A stretch of DNA of 64,000 nucleotides. Origin: Bacillota bacterium. Lineage in GTDB: Bacteria; Bacillota; Clostridia; Lachnospirales; Lachnospiraceae. Each line of letters begins with the position of its first letter. Within the stretch, counting starts at the first letter, position 1. The position numbers and the translations under genes were made by a program. Location of the stretch: assembly GCA_023434365.1 (NCBI GenBank), contig JAEYSV010000016.1:62001-126000 (forward strand), in the 5' to 3' direction. This document shows positions 44,113 through 52,993 of this stretch, in pieces. The notes below the pieces were generated by a model. It worked only from the letters and a program-made list of their open reading frames with translations. It did no database searches and was not told the origin of the DNA.

Positions 44113-44910
44113 TTAGTTCGCTTCTCTTAAGTTATAAATAATATTATGTAATTCACTAATATTAGCTCCTACATCATTCGGACTATGAGCATCTGAAGCA
44201 GTAAGTATTTTTACTCCTTTATCTAATAACACTTTTAACATTACCCTATTCATTCCAAGCTCACAGTCCTTACCATAATTCAAATATAATCCTCCGCTTT
44301 GTTCAGCATACATATTATATTTGCATAACAAGTCCGCGATCTTTTTATAGGTATCTCTTAATTCATAAGATGGTTTATGCCCAAAAACTTTAATACTGTC
44401 AGGATGGGCAACTCCTGTAAATAGGTTACTTTCTATCAATTTCTGCATAATTTCGAAATATCTCTTATAAGTTATATCCACATCTATTTTGCTCCAAAGT
44501 TCTTTTTTATGGTCAAACCCAAATCCATCAACCCAATGTACTGAACCTGTGATAAAATCAAATGGATAACAACCTACAACATCTTTTATTAATTGTTCAT
44601 AATCTTCAAAATAGCAGACCTCCAATCCAAACTTAACATTTATTGGATATGGGATTTGCTTTGCTTCTTGGATAAAATCTATATACCTTTTTATAGATAA
44701 ATTCCTGTCATTATTACGTTTAAACCATTCCCTTTGATATTCACTGTAGGTACATATAGGCTCATACATTGGAATAAATTCTATAAATCTATGACTATGT
44801 TCAAGCAAATAGATTTCATTAATTCCGCGATTAGCTGCTGTCTCAATAAATTTATTTAACCACTTAATTGTATATGGTCCTCTTTCAAGATGAATATGAC
44901 AATCAATCAT
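44113..44910 (-). CDS. PHP-domain phosphoesterase, histidinol-phosphatase HisK-like
   Basis: A 265-residue metal-dependent hydrolase of the PHP superfamily. Metal ligands visible: His5 and His7 in DCHIHLER, YLLEHSHR (~33-40), GLEVCYFEDY (Glu ~107), GSVHW (~138), GVAHPD (~183) and ASDAHSPNDVG (~240). This matches HisJ/HisK-type histidinol phosphatase, but no histidine gene is near, so another phosphoester substrate is possible. AGGAGG lies 6 bases before the ATG. Confidence 0.85.
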   Translation of the reverse strand: MIDCHIHLERGPYTIKWLNKFIETAANRGINEIYLLEHSHRFIEFIPMYEPICTYSEYQREWFKRNNDRNLSIKRYIDFIQEAKQIPYPINVKFGLEVCYFEDYEQLIKDVVGCYPFDFITGSVHWVDGFGFDHKKELWSKIDVDITYKRYFEIMQKLIESNLFTGVAHPDSIKVFGHKPSYELRDTYKKIADLLCKYNMYAEQSGGLYLNYGKDCELGMNRVMLKVLLDKGVKILTASDAHSPNDVGANISELHNIIYNLREAN

Positions 44911-45228
44911 TGTATTCCTCCTATCATCAGGTTAAATCTTCATTATATAGAAAAACATATAACTATTATACTAATAAATGATAATAGACTCTACCAATTA
45001 CTGCAAATGATTATTTTAAATGTCTATCGTATAATAAATGTTGTATAAATAGGAAAAACACCGCCTTTTTACGGTGCAACTCTATGGAAAGCAATTTCTA
45101 TATAGTGTTGGATTTTTTATTGGATTGACATTAAAAGAAATGGAAAGTGCATTGTTAAATAAAGATGGACACCCCTCTTTAGATATTTAATGTGATATTT
45201 ACACCTTATACAAGCTAAGTAAAAAATA

Positions 45229-45258
45229 AACCCCAGAAACCATATGATTTCTGGGGTT
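45229..45258. terminator. Bidirectional terminator, probably for the ABC exporter
   Basis: AACCCCAGAAA (45229-45239) pairs perfectly with TTTCTGGGGTT (45248-45258), with T-rich tails on both strands. The minus-strand ABC exporter ends 160 bases upstream. Confidence 0.88.
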
Positions 45259-45284
45259 TTGGTATTCTCTTTGTAAAGAATATT

Positions 45285-45303
45285 ATCTCTTTGTCAACCG
45301 TTT
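45285..45303. repeat. 19-bp direct repeat, copy B
   Basis: Identical to 42943-42961. The two copies bracket 2.3 kb carrying the transglutaminase-like and PHP genes. Confidence 0.6.
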
Positions 45304-45418
45304 GATAGCTTGAAAAGCTCGAAAACACTGGGTTTGTAGTAATCATTGTTGCACATACGTTTCACACCCACGACGTTTTATTACGTCTCAAGACGTTTCA
45401 AGCGTTAATTATTTATTA

Positions 45419-47104
45419 TCAGCTTATACTCTTATTATACAAATCACTAAAATACAATCCGTTTGCTAATAGTTCATTAAATGTTCCTTGTTCCACAATG
45501 CAACCATCGTAAAATACAATAATTCGGTCAAAATTTCTTATTGAACTTAGTCTATGTGCAATTGCAATAACTGTTTTTCCTGACAATAGACTCATAAGCT
45601 CTTTCATAATTTCTTCTTCTGTTATATTATCCAACGCAGATGTTGCTTCATCCAAAATAACAATACTATTTTTCTGAAACCATAATCTGGATAATGCTAA
45701 CCTCTGTCTCTCACCTCCAGATAATGTCATTCCGCGCTCACCTACTAGTGTATCAATTCCGTTATCCATTTTTAGCACCATGTCATTTAATTTCAATTTC
45801 TTTAACACTTCCAAAACTTGGTCGTTATTTTCATTCTGATCATAAACGATATTTTCTCTTATTGTACCATCAAAAATGGGGGCATTCTGTGAGATATAGC
45901 TCACATTTCTATAGAGACTGTTTAGACATATTTCTTTTAATTCATGACTATCAATCTCAACGCTGCCAGAATCATATTTTAATAATTCTAGTAGAAGTTC
46001 AATTAGGGTTGTTTTCCCTGAACCACTGCTTCCTACAAGTGCTATTTTTTCACCCGCATTAATCTCTAAGTTTAAATCATCAATAACTTTTTCCTTATTA
46101 TATTGAAAAGTAAGGTTTCTAACTCTAATAGCACCATGTTCTATGTCAACAGTTTTTCCAATAGTCAATTGCTCATCATTATTCATATTAAGAAATTCTT
46201 CAAATCTACGAAACGTAGCCTTATCTAGCTTATATTGAACAAATAACACATTAAAGATTGCAATTGGTGTATATGCATTCTCTACAAGTGAAATCAAAGC
46301 CACTGTTGTCCCAATGGAAATTGATTGATTCATCCATGCATATACAAGTATTCCCACATTCAAAAAAGCAACAAGCAGGGCAAATATGGTAAAAAATGCT
46401 TCATGAATCATATTCATTTTAACTTTTGAATTTACAATTTCATTCTTCGAATTTTCTGCTTTTTGAATTTCATATGGGAAACGGCAGTTCATACGGAATA
46501 TTACCATTTCCATAAATCCTCGAACAAGGTAGTGATTCATCATCTCTTCATTACACAAAATTCTCTTTTTTATTACATATAAAAGTTTCAAAAGCAAGTT
46601 CGTTATGATAAAAACAATAGCATAACCACACAAAATTAAATATGTAATGAAATGGTTCATTTTCCATATAAAAAAGACACTAAATATAATTGTTGGTGTC
46701 AGCTGCCTAAATACACATAACCAAAACTCAAAAATAATACCTTTTCCCGCATTCGCTCCATTCTCAATCCTCTGTGTAAGTTTTCCTGTTCCTAATGATT
46801 GATACTCGATATATTGAACTCTACTAACCTTCTTTAAAGCCTGAACTTTAAAATCCAAATAAATTCCATTTCTTAGCTTTTGTGCCGGATATTCATCTAT
46901 ATAATTCAAAAGATAAAAACTGGTTAATAAAATCCCATAGACAACAATGGTATTTATGCTTATTGTGTGATTCGAAAAACCATCAATTATTTGTTGAAAA
47001 AAAATTATTTTATAATTTGTTAAAAATGCAATTAATAATCCTGTAGTAACGTATAAAACGACAGATTTTCTATTCTGTATTATAATTTCTTTTATTTGGC
47101 TCAT
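45419..47104 (-). CDS. ABC exporter half-transporter (fused permease and ATPase)
   Basis: A 561-residue protein: a six-helix ABC type-I exporter domain (~15-300) fused to a nucleotide-binding domain with Walker A GSSGSGKTTLIELL (~363), Q-loop YISQNAPIFDG, signature LSGGERQRLALSR (~465) and Walker B IVILDEATSALD (~487). It is like MsbA/multidrug or peptide exporters, without a C39 peptidase domain. A single gene between decayed mobile and defence genes, with AAAAGGAGTACAG before the ATG and a large inverted repeat upstream. Substrate unknown. Confidence 0.93.
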   Translation of the reverse strand: MSQIKEIIIQNRKSVVLYVTTGLLIAFLTNYKIIFFQQIIDGFSNHTISINTIVVYGILLTSFYLLNYIDEYPAQKLRNGIYLDFKVQALKKVSRVQYIEYQSLGTGKLTQRIENGANAGKGIIFEFWLCVFRQLTPTIIFSVFFIWKMNHFITYLILCGYAIVFIITNLLLKLLYVIKKRILCNEEMMNHYLVRGFMEMVIFRMNCRFPYEIQKAENSKNEIVNSKVKMNMIHEAFFTIFALLVAFLNVGILVYAWMNQSISIGTTVALISLVENAYTPIAIFNVLFVQYKLDKATFRRFEEFLNMNNDEQLTIGKTVDIEHGAIRVRNLTFQYNKEKVIDDLNLEINAGEKIALVGSSGSGKTTLIELLLELLKYDSGSVEIDSHELKEICLNSLYRNVSYISQNAPIFDGTIRENIVYDQNENNDQVLEVLKKLKLNDMVLKMDNGIDTLVGERGMTLSGGERQRLALSRLWFQKNSIVILDEATSALDNITEEEIMKELMSLLSGKTVIAIAHRLSSIRNFDRIIVFYDGCIVEQGTFNELLANGLYFSDLYNKSIS

Positions 47105-47146
47105 TTCTGTACTCCTTTTTATTTTAAGTTTAATTTAAAAAAGGGT

Positions 47147-47223
47147 CAGTACAGTTGAGACTGTTAACATATTTTCAAATTAACCTCAGCACAATCTGCT
47201 AACAGTTTTAATCAACTGCACTG
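47147..47223. repeat. Large imperfect inverted repeat upstream of the ABC exporter
   Basis: Left arm 47147-47166 (CAGT, CAGTTGA, ACTGTTA) pairs with right arm 47200-47223 (TAACAGT, TCAACTG, ACTG). The loop is about 33 bases. It could be an exporter leader structure or the end of a mobile element. The rest of the 361-base gap 47105-47465 has no gene. Confidence 0.55.
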
Positions 47224-47465
47224 AGTAGTTACCTCGAATATTTTTCAAAATGATTCACCGCCTAACTTTTCTATTCCATTCATTTTAACATAAAGACTTC
47301 CTGGGTACTTTAAGTAGATAACTTTAATTATATCAGAGTATTATGTATTTTCGTATAAAATCATAAAAATCAAGAGTGGAACACGATAAAGTGTGACACT
47401 CCCTACAAAAGCTCATTGCTTTTCAATTATGATATTAGTATGTGCTTATTTCGCCAAGTTGTCAA

Positions 47466-47860
47466 TTACTTTTTAAGGAAATTATAAACACCAACAATTT
47501 TTGAATTGCTCTTAAAATAATCCTTATTTCTAATCATTCTACCCCCCATAAATTTCTTAAGCTGTTGGTATCTCTTCTCCTTGGCTTTAATCGGCATTAA
47601 ATGGTCGTATACATACATCAATGTAATAAAGCTATATGTAAATTTGTAATTCAAATTCTTCGCTCTTGATGCTGGCGAAATATCCGTCATCGCTTTGATA
47701 AAATTTGTTATTTCACTGTTTGGCTGTTTTGTTACATCTAATCTCTCTGTCATTTTATTATTAAACAATTGCTATGTGCTGCCGCATTTCTAACATCTCT
47801 GATTGTATTCATTAATTTGTTATTCACGATATCCACGCCATATAACTGCTTATAAAAAGT
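47466..47860 (-). pseudogene. Frameshifted remnant of an Abi-family abortive-infection protein
   Basis: The minus strand from about 47860 reads TFYKQLYGVDIVNNKLMN, then TIRDVRNAAAHSNC, and runs into a stop; a one-base shift near 47768 continues as LFNNKMTERLDVTKQPNSEI and ends ...KDYFKSNSKIVGVYNFLKK. Joined, this is the C-terminal third of an Abi_2-type protein: the RNxxAHxN motif, the following Phe/Leu-rich helix (SFITLMYVYDHL) and the MxxNKDYF block are as I recall from clostridial and streptococcal members. The N-terminal two thirds are missing. The downstream 100-codon frame has no ribosome site. Confidence 0.6.
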
Positions 47861-47933
47861 ACATAGATACATAGAGAAAGTTTATACTCACTTTGATATT
47901 AAGGAGCTAGTCGATGCGATTAATAGAATCTAA
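47856..47933 (+). pseudogene. C-terminal remnant of a tyrosine recombinase/integrase
   Basis: A 25-codon frame KVHRYIEKVYTHFDIKELVDAINRI before a stop; the VYTH segment is what follows the catalytic Tyr region in phage and ICE integrases (xxYTHxxxxxxxxAxxxI). A stop lies directly before it, so only the tail is left. The gene was convergent with the Abi remnant and they now abut. Confidence 0.5.
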
Positions 47934-48083
47934 GTTACAATCGGTGCTATTCGCAGACTACAAAGCAGTCTTGCTCATTACGCGCTGTCGCGCTATAATT
48001 TACAGAAAACAATTGCTGATGAGTGTAAGCACTCCCATCAATCATTTTCTTTCAGTTGCACCGCTTGTAGGAACACGAAAAAA

Positions 48084-48121
48084 GGACACTTTCCAGCGAA
48101 TTGCTTCACTGAAAAATGTCC
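48084..48121. terminator. Imperfect hairpin in the decayed region
   Basis: GGACACTTTCCAG pairs with CTGAAAAATGTCC with two mismatches. It may have terminated the lost integrase gene or stabilise the rpsI transcript end. Confidence 0.4.
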
Positions 48122-48253
48122 TATAAAAATCTTTGAAATTTTTGTTGCACACCTGTTGCACACGGAGTAATTTCCAGTGCGTTTGACAACATTCCACAAC
48201 GTCTGTAACCCTTGTAAAATCGGGCTTTTCTTGATAAACGCGTTGACCGCTTT

Positions 48254-48646
48254 TTATCTCTTTGAGAACTGAGGTGCGCGACGAGCTGCTTTTAAGCCGT
48301 ATTTCTTTCTTTCCTTCATACGAGGATCTCTTGTTAAGAAACCTGCTTTTTTAAGAGTTGGTCTGTAATCTCCATCAGCTTGTAATAAAGCTCTGGAAAT
48401 ACCATGTCTGATTGCACCAGCCTGTCCAGTGAATCCACCGCCATGAACGTTAACTAATACGTCAAATTTGTCTGCAGTTTCAGTTAATACAAGTGGTTGT
48501 TTAACGATTAATTTTAAAGTATCAAGACCGAAATAAGTTTCCATGTCTCTTTTATTTATTGTAACTTTACCTGTACCAGGTACCAAATAAACTCTAGCGA
48601 TACTGCTTTTTCTTCTACCAGTTCCATAATATCTTGCCTTAGCCAC
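48254..48646 (-). CDS. rpsI: 30S ribosomal protein S9
   Basis: A 130-residue S9 protein: [22 protein letters not shown] at the start, [23 protein letters not shown] in the middle, and the conserved basic C-terminus [17 protein letters not shown] that reaches the P-site tRNA. Length is standard. It follows rplM by 26 bases in the conserved rplM-rpsI pair. The accessory region begins directly after its stop. Confidence 0.98.
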   Translation of the reverse strand: MAKARYYGTGRRKSSIARVYLVPGTGKVTINKRDMETYFGLDTLKLIVKQPLVLTETADKFDVLVNVHGGGFTGQAGAIRHGISRALLQADGDYRPTLKKAGFLTRDPRMKERKKYGLKAARRAPQFSKR

Positions 48647-48672
48647 TGTTATTTCCTCCTTTCAGCTTCCAA

Positions 48673-49107
48673 TTAATATTTGATTTGTAATACTTCTGGT
48701 TTTTGAGCCTGATTGTTGTGCTCTGCGCCAGCGTATACGTTTAATTTTTTAAGCATTTGTCTTCCTAAAGGTCCTTTTGGAAGCATGCCCTTAACTGCAA
48801 GGGTAATAACATCTTCTGGTTTTTTCGCCATCATCTCTTTTAATGTAGTTTCTCTCATACCACCTACATAATCAGAGTGATTGTAATAGATTTTCTGATC
48901 CATCTTTTTACCAGTTACTTTGATTTTGTCAGCGTTTACCACGATAACAAAATCTCCACAATCCATATGAGGAGTGTAAGTAGGTTTGTTTTTTCCTCTT
49001 AAAACCTTTGCGATTTCAGAAGAAAGACGACCTAATGTATGTCCTGTAGCGTCAACTACATACCATTTTCTTTCAATTGTTGCTGGACTAGCCATAAAGC
49101 TTTTCAT
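48673..49107 (-). CDS. rplM: 50S ribosomal protein L13
   Basis: A 144-residue L13, starting [20 protein letters not shown] and containing [29 protein letters not shown] and the [21 protein letters not shown] motif. It leads the rplM-rpsI pair, about 210 bases after truA. A possible promoter is GTGACA-17-TAATAT on the minus strand (49223-49251). Confidence 0.98.
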   Translation of the reverse strand: MKSFMASPATIERKWYVVDATGHTLGRLSSEIAKVLRGKNKPTYTPHMDCGDFVIVVNADKIKVTGKKMDQKIYYNHSDYVGGMRETTLKEMMAKKPEDVITLAVKGMLPKGPLGRQMLKKLNVYAGAEHNNQAQKPEVLQIKY

Positions 49108-49319
49108 GGATTTACCTCCTTAAATATTCAACACATTATTTTATCTTATTCTTTAATACTTTATATTTGAAATACTCTTACCGGGGCTTTGGTTTAAGTA
49201 TTTACACGCACATATTTTTAACATATTACTGTCAAAAATTAAACTTGTCACAGTTAAATATTATATTACACAATTTCCACTATGTCAATGATTTTCATCG
49301 TTTTTCTATTTACTTATTT

Positions 49320-50075
49320 TTACTTATTCGCTCTTTCATTCAGATACTCGATGCTTTTTAGCATTAATCCATGCGCTGGAGCCGTTGGCCCTGCTAAAGT
49401 ACGATCTTTTGCTAACAGGATAGTTTCGATGTCCTCGTACTTATTTTGTCCAAGACCAATCTGCACTAAAGTACCCGCTATAATGCGAACCATATTATAT
49501 AAAAACCCATTTCCCTGAATTGTAATTTGTATTTCGTCTTCCGATTTTGATAAACTAATCTGGTAAATGGTTCGTACAGTGTCTTCTACTGTTGTATTCG
49601 TCGAACAGAAACTTTTAAAATCATGAGTTCCAATTAACTTTTCAGCTGCCACTTTCATTTTCTCCATATTGAGAGGCTTGTATACAAAGTAAGCATAGTT
49701 TCGGGTTAGTGGATTTAGAAAATCACAGTTGCTAATACGGTATTGATAAGTTTTGATACACATCGTTTTCCTAGGGTGGAAGTCTGCTGCCACTTCTTCG
49801 GAATGTTGGATTTTGATATCCTCAGGAAGCCATTGATTCACGGCATAAGCGATTTTATTCGCAGGAATCGTACTATCCGTATCAAATACTGCCACGTTAC
49901 CCATTGCATGTACTCCGGCATCTGTCCGACTGGCACCAATGACCGTAATATCTTCTCGCAATAACTTACTTAGCGTCTGATTCAGTATCCCTTCGACCGT
50001 AATATCCTTGGGCTGAATCTGCCAACCACAGTATCTTGTTCCATCATATGCAACAGTCAGTTTGAATCGCTTCAT
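49320..50075 (-). CDS. truA: tRNA pseudouridine(38-40) synthase TruA
   Basis: A 251-residue pseudouridine synthase. Start at 50075 (MKRFKLTVAYDGTRYCGWQ) with GAGGA 7 bases upstream; an upstream ATG would lack a site. The catalytic Asp lies in ASRTDAGVHAMGNVAVFD (~52-69), and FLYNMVRIIAGTLVQIG (~205-221) is the C-terminal signature. It modifies positions 38-40 of the anticodon stem. Conserved position after ecfT. Confidence 0.97.
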   Translation of the reverse strand: MKRFKLTVAYDGTRYCGWQIQPKDITVEGILNQTLSKLLREDITVIGASRTDAGVHAMGNVAVFDTDSTIPANKIAYAVNQWLPEDIKIQHSEEVAADFHPRKTMCIKTYQYRISNCDFLNPLTRNYAYFVYKPLNMEKMKVAAEKLIGTHDFKSFCSTNTTVEDTVRTIYQISLSKSEDEIQITIQGNGFLYNMVRIIAGTLVQIGLGQNKYEDIETILLAKDRTLAGPTAPAHGLMLKSIEYLNERANK

Positions 50076-50134
50076 AGTTTTCCTCACTTCTTGACTTTAT
50101 CAAGCAGATATTCGCATTCCACTTTATTAATAGA

Positions 50135-50944
50135 CTAAAACCCTGGATAGAGTCTTCCTATTATAATAAAACTTCCCACATAAACAAACAACAATAGATA
50201 GCCAAATACATCACGTTTTTTGTACTTCAATGGTTTCATTTTGGTTCGGTGGTCCCCACCATTGTAGCATCGTGCCTCCATCGCCATTGCCAGATCATTG
50301 GCACGTCGAAATGCTGAAACGAATAAAGGTACCAAGATAGGAATCATTGCTTTTGCTTTCTTAATTAGTCCGCCCTCTTCAAAATTGGCGCCACGTGCCA
50401 TCTGCGCCTTCATTATCTTATCCGTTTCTTCTAAAAGAATTGGAATGAAGCGTAGTGCGATTGACATCATCATCGCAATTTCATGTACCGGGACTTTTAT
50501 CTTTTTAAGTGGCCCTAATGCCGATTCCAGCCCATCTGTTAGATGATTGGGAGTCGTAGTAAATGTCATCAAAGAAGACCCCAGAATCAAGCAGGTTAAA
50601 CGTATCGCCATAAACCCAGCCTGTCTTAGTCCTTCCTTCGTTATGTTAAATATCCAGAATTTTACCAAGGTTTCTCCTGGCATCAAAAATATATTAAATA
50701 CTACGGTAAACAATAACAGAAAGATTACTGCTTTTAACCCTTTCATAATAAATCTGATTGGTACCTTTGATGCTTTTATTACTCCAAACAGAAATAAAAC
50801 TACGATGCCAAAACCGAAAAAACTATCGAATAAAAAGAGCGAAACAATATATAGTAATGTTCCTGCCAATTTAACTCGAGGGTCAAGTCGATGTATGATA
50901 GATTCTGCTGGATAATATTGTCCTATTGTCATGTCTCTAATCAT
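50135..50944 (-). CDS. ecfT: Energy-coupling factor transporter transmembrane protein EcfT
   Basis: A 269-residue membrane protein with about six transmembrane helices and the coupling motifs ARGANFEEGG (~180) and ARCYNGG (~228), the two Ala-Arg-Gly/Cys motifs that touch the ATPases. Together with EcfA1 and EcfA2 it forms the shared module that energises vitamin S-components. It starts 21 bases after ecfA2. Confidence 0.97.
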   Translation of the reverse strand: MIRDMTIGQYYPAESIIHRLDPRVKLAGTLLYIVSLFLFDSFFGFGIVVLFLFGVIKASKVPIRFIMKGLKAVIFLLLFTVVFNIFLMPGETLVKFWIFNITKEGLRQAGFMAIRLTCLILGSSLMTFTTTPNHLTDGLESALGPLKKIKVPVHEIAMMMSIALRFIPILLEETDKIMKAQMARGANFEEGGLIKKAKAMIPILVPLFVSAFRRANDLAMAMEARCYNGGDHRTKMKPLKYKKRDVFGYLLLFVYVGSFIIIGRLYPGF

Positions 50945-50965
50945 GTTAACACCATTACCTTCTAC

Positions 50966-51856
50966 TTATCCTAACCGTTTTTGACGTAGTGCCTGACTTA
51001 GAATCACTTCTTTTGCCTCAGCCACAGTCGTAGGTTGTTTGTTATATTCAAATCCCTGTTTCCTTAATTCATCCATTACATAAGTAACCTGAGGCGCCCC
51101 AAGACCCATGGCCTCTAACTCTTTATATCTAGAAAACACTTCACCTGGTAAACCATCCATTGCTACATTTCCCTTATTCATCACGATAATGCGATCAACA
51201 TACTCTGCCACGTCTTCCATACTATGAGAAACTAAGATTACTGTAATCTTCTTCTCACGATGTAACTTCGCGATTTCTCCTAGTATTTCATCTCTTCCCA
51301 TTGGGTCAAGACCTGCGGTTGGCTCATCAAGAATTAATACTTGAGGCTGCATGGCTAGTACTCCAGCGATTGCAACTCGACGTTTCTGTCCCCCTGATAA
51401 CTCAAAAGGCGATACATCCCACAGCTCTTCACTTACTCCAACTTGTTTCAGAGCTTCTATGGAACGAAGTTCTGCTTCTATTGGTGTAATGCCAAGGTTC
51501 ATTGGTCCAAAATTCACATCTTTTAAAACGGTAGTCTCAAATAATTGATGCTCTGGATATTGAAATACTAGGCCAATTTTACTACGCAAGGTAACCATTT
51601 TATAGCCATCCTTGTATATGTTTTCTCCATTTACCAAAATTCTTCCTGAGGTTGCTTTAATAAGACCATTTAGATGTTGTATTAAGGTAGACTTCCCAGA
51701 ACCGGTATGTCCAATCAGTCCAATAAATTCACCATCGTTAATCGTCAGATTAACATCTTTTATCGCATGCTTTTTATATGCAGTATTTGGACTATATATA
51801 TAATTCAGGTTTTCTATTTGTATTGCCAAATTATCACCTATTCTTCCTGTTTCCAT
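50966..51856 (-). CDS. ecfA2: Energy-coupling factor transporter ATPase EcfA2
   Basis: A 296-residue ATPase. Walker A GHTGSGKSTLIQHLNGL (~48-64), Q-loop GLVFQYPEHQLFE, signature LSGGQKRRVAIAG (~155), Walker B VLILDEPTAGLDP. The ATG is just one base after the ecfA1 stop codon, so the two are translated together. It forms a heterodimer with EcfA1. Confidence 0.97.
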   Translation of the reverse strand: METGRIGDNLAIQIENLNYIYSPNTAYKKHAIKDVNLTINDGEFIGLIGHTGSGKSTLIQHLNGLIKATSGRILVNGENIYKDGYKMVTLRSKIGLVFQYPEHQLFETTVLKDVNFGPMNLGITPIEAELRSIEALKQVGVSEELWDVSPFELSGGQKRRVAIAGVLAMQPQVLILDEPTAGLDPMGRDEILGEIAKLHREKKITVILVSHSMEDVAEYVDRIIVMNKGNVAMDGLPGEVFSRYKELEAMGLGAPQVTYVMDELRKQGFEYNKQPTTVAEAKEVILSQALRQKRLG

Positions 51857-51857
51857 T

Positions 51858-52715
51858 CTAATTTCTTTGTAACCCAGTCAACGCTTCCACTAATTCTTCC
51901 TTTGTTAAGATAACATCCGGTAGATTTAGTCCACTCTTTCTAAGTTCATAAGCTAACTCTGTTACTTGTGGCACATCCAATCGATATTTTTTTAATTTTT
52001 CAACTTCACGAAAAACCTCACGAGGTGTTCCTTGCATGACTACCTTTCCATGGTCCATAACAATGACTTTATCCGCATTAATTACCTCATCCATATAATG
52101 TGTAATTAAAATAACCGTCACCTGTTCTTTCCTATTTAATTCATGCACGGTATGCAGTACTTCTTTTCGTCCATTCGGATCTAGCATAGCTGTTGGCTCA
52201 TCCAATACGATACATTTTGGTTTCATTGCCATAATCCCTGCAATCGCAACACGCTGCTTTTGCCCACCCGACAATTTGTTAGGACTGTGATGTCGATACT
52301 CTATCATTCCTACTGCTTGCAAGGCTTCTTCCACACGAGTCCATATTTCCTCCGTAGGAATACCAAGATTCTCAGGGCCAAAACCGACATCTTCCTCTAC
52401 TACTGTACCAATAATCTGATTATCTGGATTTTGAAACACCATACCTGCTGTCTGGCGAATGGTTAATACATTTTCCTCTTCTTTTGTATCCAGACCATTT
52501 ACCCAGACACTACCCTCAGTAGGAACAAGTATTGAATTGAGATGTTTTGCAAAAGTAGATTTTCCGGAACCATTATGCCCAAGAATTGCTATAAACTCTC
52601 CTGCCTGAACATCGATTGATACATCATCAACAGCCCGATTTATTGATTCTACATTACCTTCTTCATCTCTTCTTATATATTCATGAACTAAATTTTTAGA
52701 TTTAATAATGCTCAT
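51858..52715 (-). CDS. ecfA1: Energy-coupling factor transporter ATPase EcfA1
   Basis: A 285-residue ATPase with Walker [18 protein letters not shown] (~46-62), Q-loop [26 protein letters not shown], signature [13 protein letters not shown] and Walker [14 protein letters not shown]. First of the ecfA1-ecfA2-ecfT-truA-rplM-rpsI block. In most Firmicutes it directly follows rplQ; here a chemoreceptor and trpS lie between. Confidence 0.97.
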   Translation of the reverse strand: MSIIKSKNLVHEYIRRDEEGNVESINRAVDDVSIDVQAGEFIAILGHNGSGKSTFAKHLNSILVPTEGSVWVNGLDTKEEENVLTIRQTAGMVFQNPDNQIIGTVVEEDVGFGPENLGIPTEEIWTRVEEALQAVGMIEYRHHSPNKLSGGQKQRVAIAGIMAMKPKCIVLDEPTAMLDPNGRKEVLHTVHELNRKEQVTVILITHYMDEVINADKVIVMDHGKVVMQGTPREVFREVEKLKKYRLDVPQVTELAYELRKSGLNLPDVILTKEELVEALTGLQRN

Positions 52716-52923
52716 ACTAAACCCTCTCTGTTCTAATTCGCAAAAGTCACTCTAATTATGTTCAACTTCATCTATTATTAGTGTGCTTCGACTATCTAAA
52801 TCTAACCATCATTGTACGTTATTCACTCCATAATTGCAATCACAATGTAAAGACATCTTGCATGTTGAAAGTGCTAGATTATTATTTTATGAAAAATATG
52901 TCTAATTATTTGTTAATTTTCTA

Positions 52924-52950
52924 TAATTTATTCGGTATTTTTGCCGATAT
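52924..52950 (+). promoter_or_regulatory. Probable sigma-28 (flagellar/chemotaxis) promoter
   Basis: TAAT (52924-52927), 15 bases, then GCCGATAT (52943-52950): one mismatch each from the TAAA-N15-GCCGATAA consensus. It lies about 44 bases upstream of the chemoreceptor start, as expected for a motility-regulated gene. Confidence 0.75.
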
Positions 52951-52993
52951 ATATGTTAAAATAACTAATCCATTACAAACTGGGGGAAACGTC

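Larger units (their letters stand above)
44911..45418. other. 508-base gap with coding relic, hairpin and terminator
   Basis: Apart from the PHP promoter region, positions 45082-45189 hold an open stretch reading QLYGKQFLYSVGFFIGLTLKEMESALLNK that has no start codon or ribosome site and looks like a gene relic. A small CACCG/CGGTG hairpin lies near 45060-45084. The remainder holds the terminator at 45229, repeat copy B at 45285 and a TTGTTGCACA motif at 45346. Confidence 0.5.
47769..48253. other. 485-base decayed gap between the Abi remnant and rpsI
   Basis: It holds the Abi and integrase remnants, then about 200 bases of possible former coding sequence (IGAIRRLQSSLAHYALSRYN in frame 47942-48001, with no start), a hairpin at 48084-48121, a TTGTTGCACA motif at 48142 and the 3' flank of rpsI. 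Confidence 0.5.

Noticed and set aside
45082..45189. 37-residue protein in the gap before the ABC exporter
   Set aside because: No start codon or ribosome site and no family; better seen as a relic.
47914..48126. 70-codon plus-strand frame downstream of the integrase remnant, with AAGGAG near its ATG
   Set aside because: The ribosome site and ATG fall inside the integrase tail, the peptide has no recognisable features, and other frames of the same stretch read equally well. Treated as decayed DNA.
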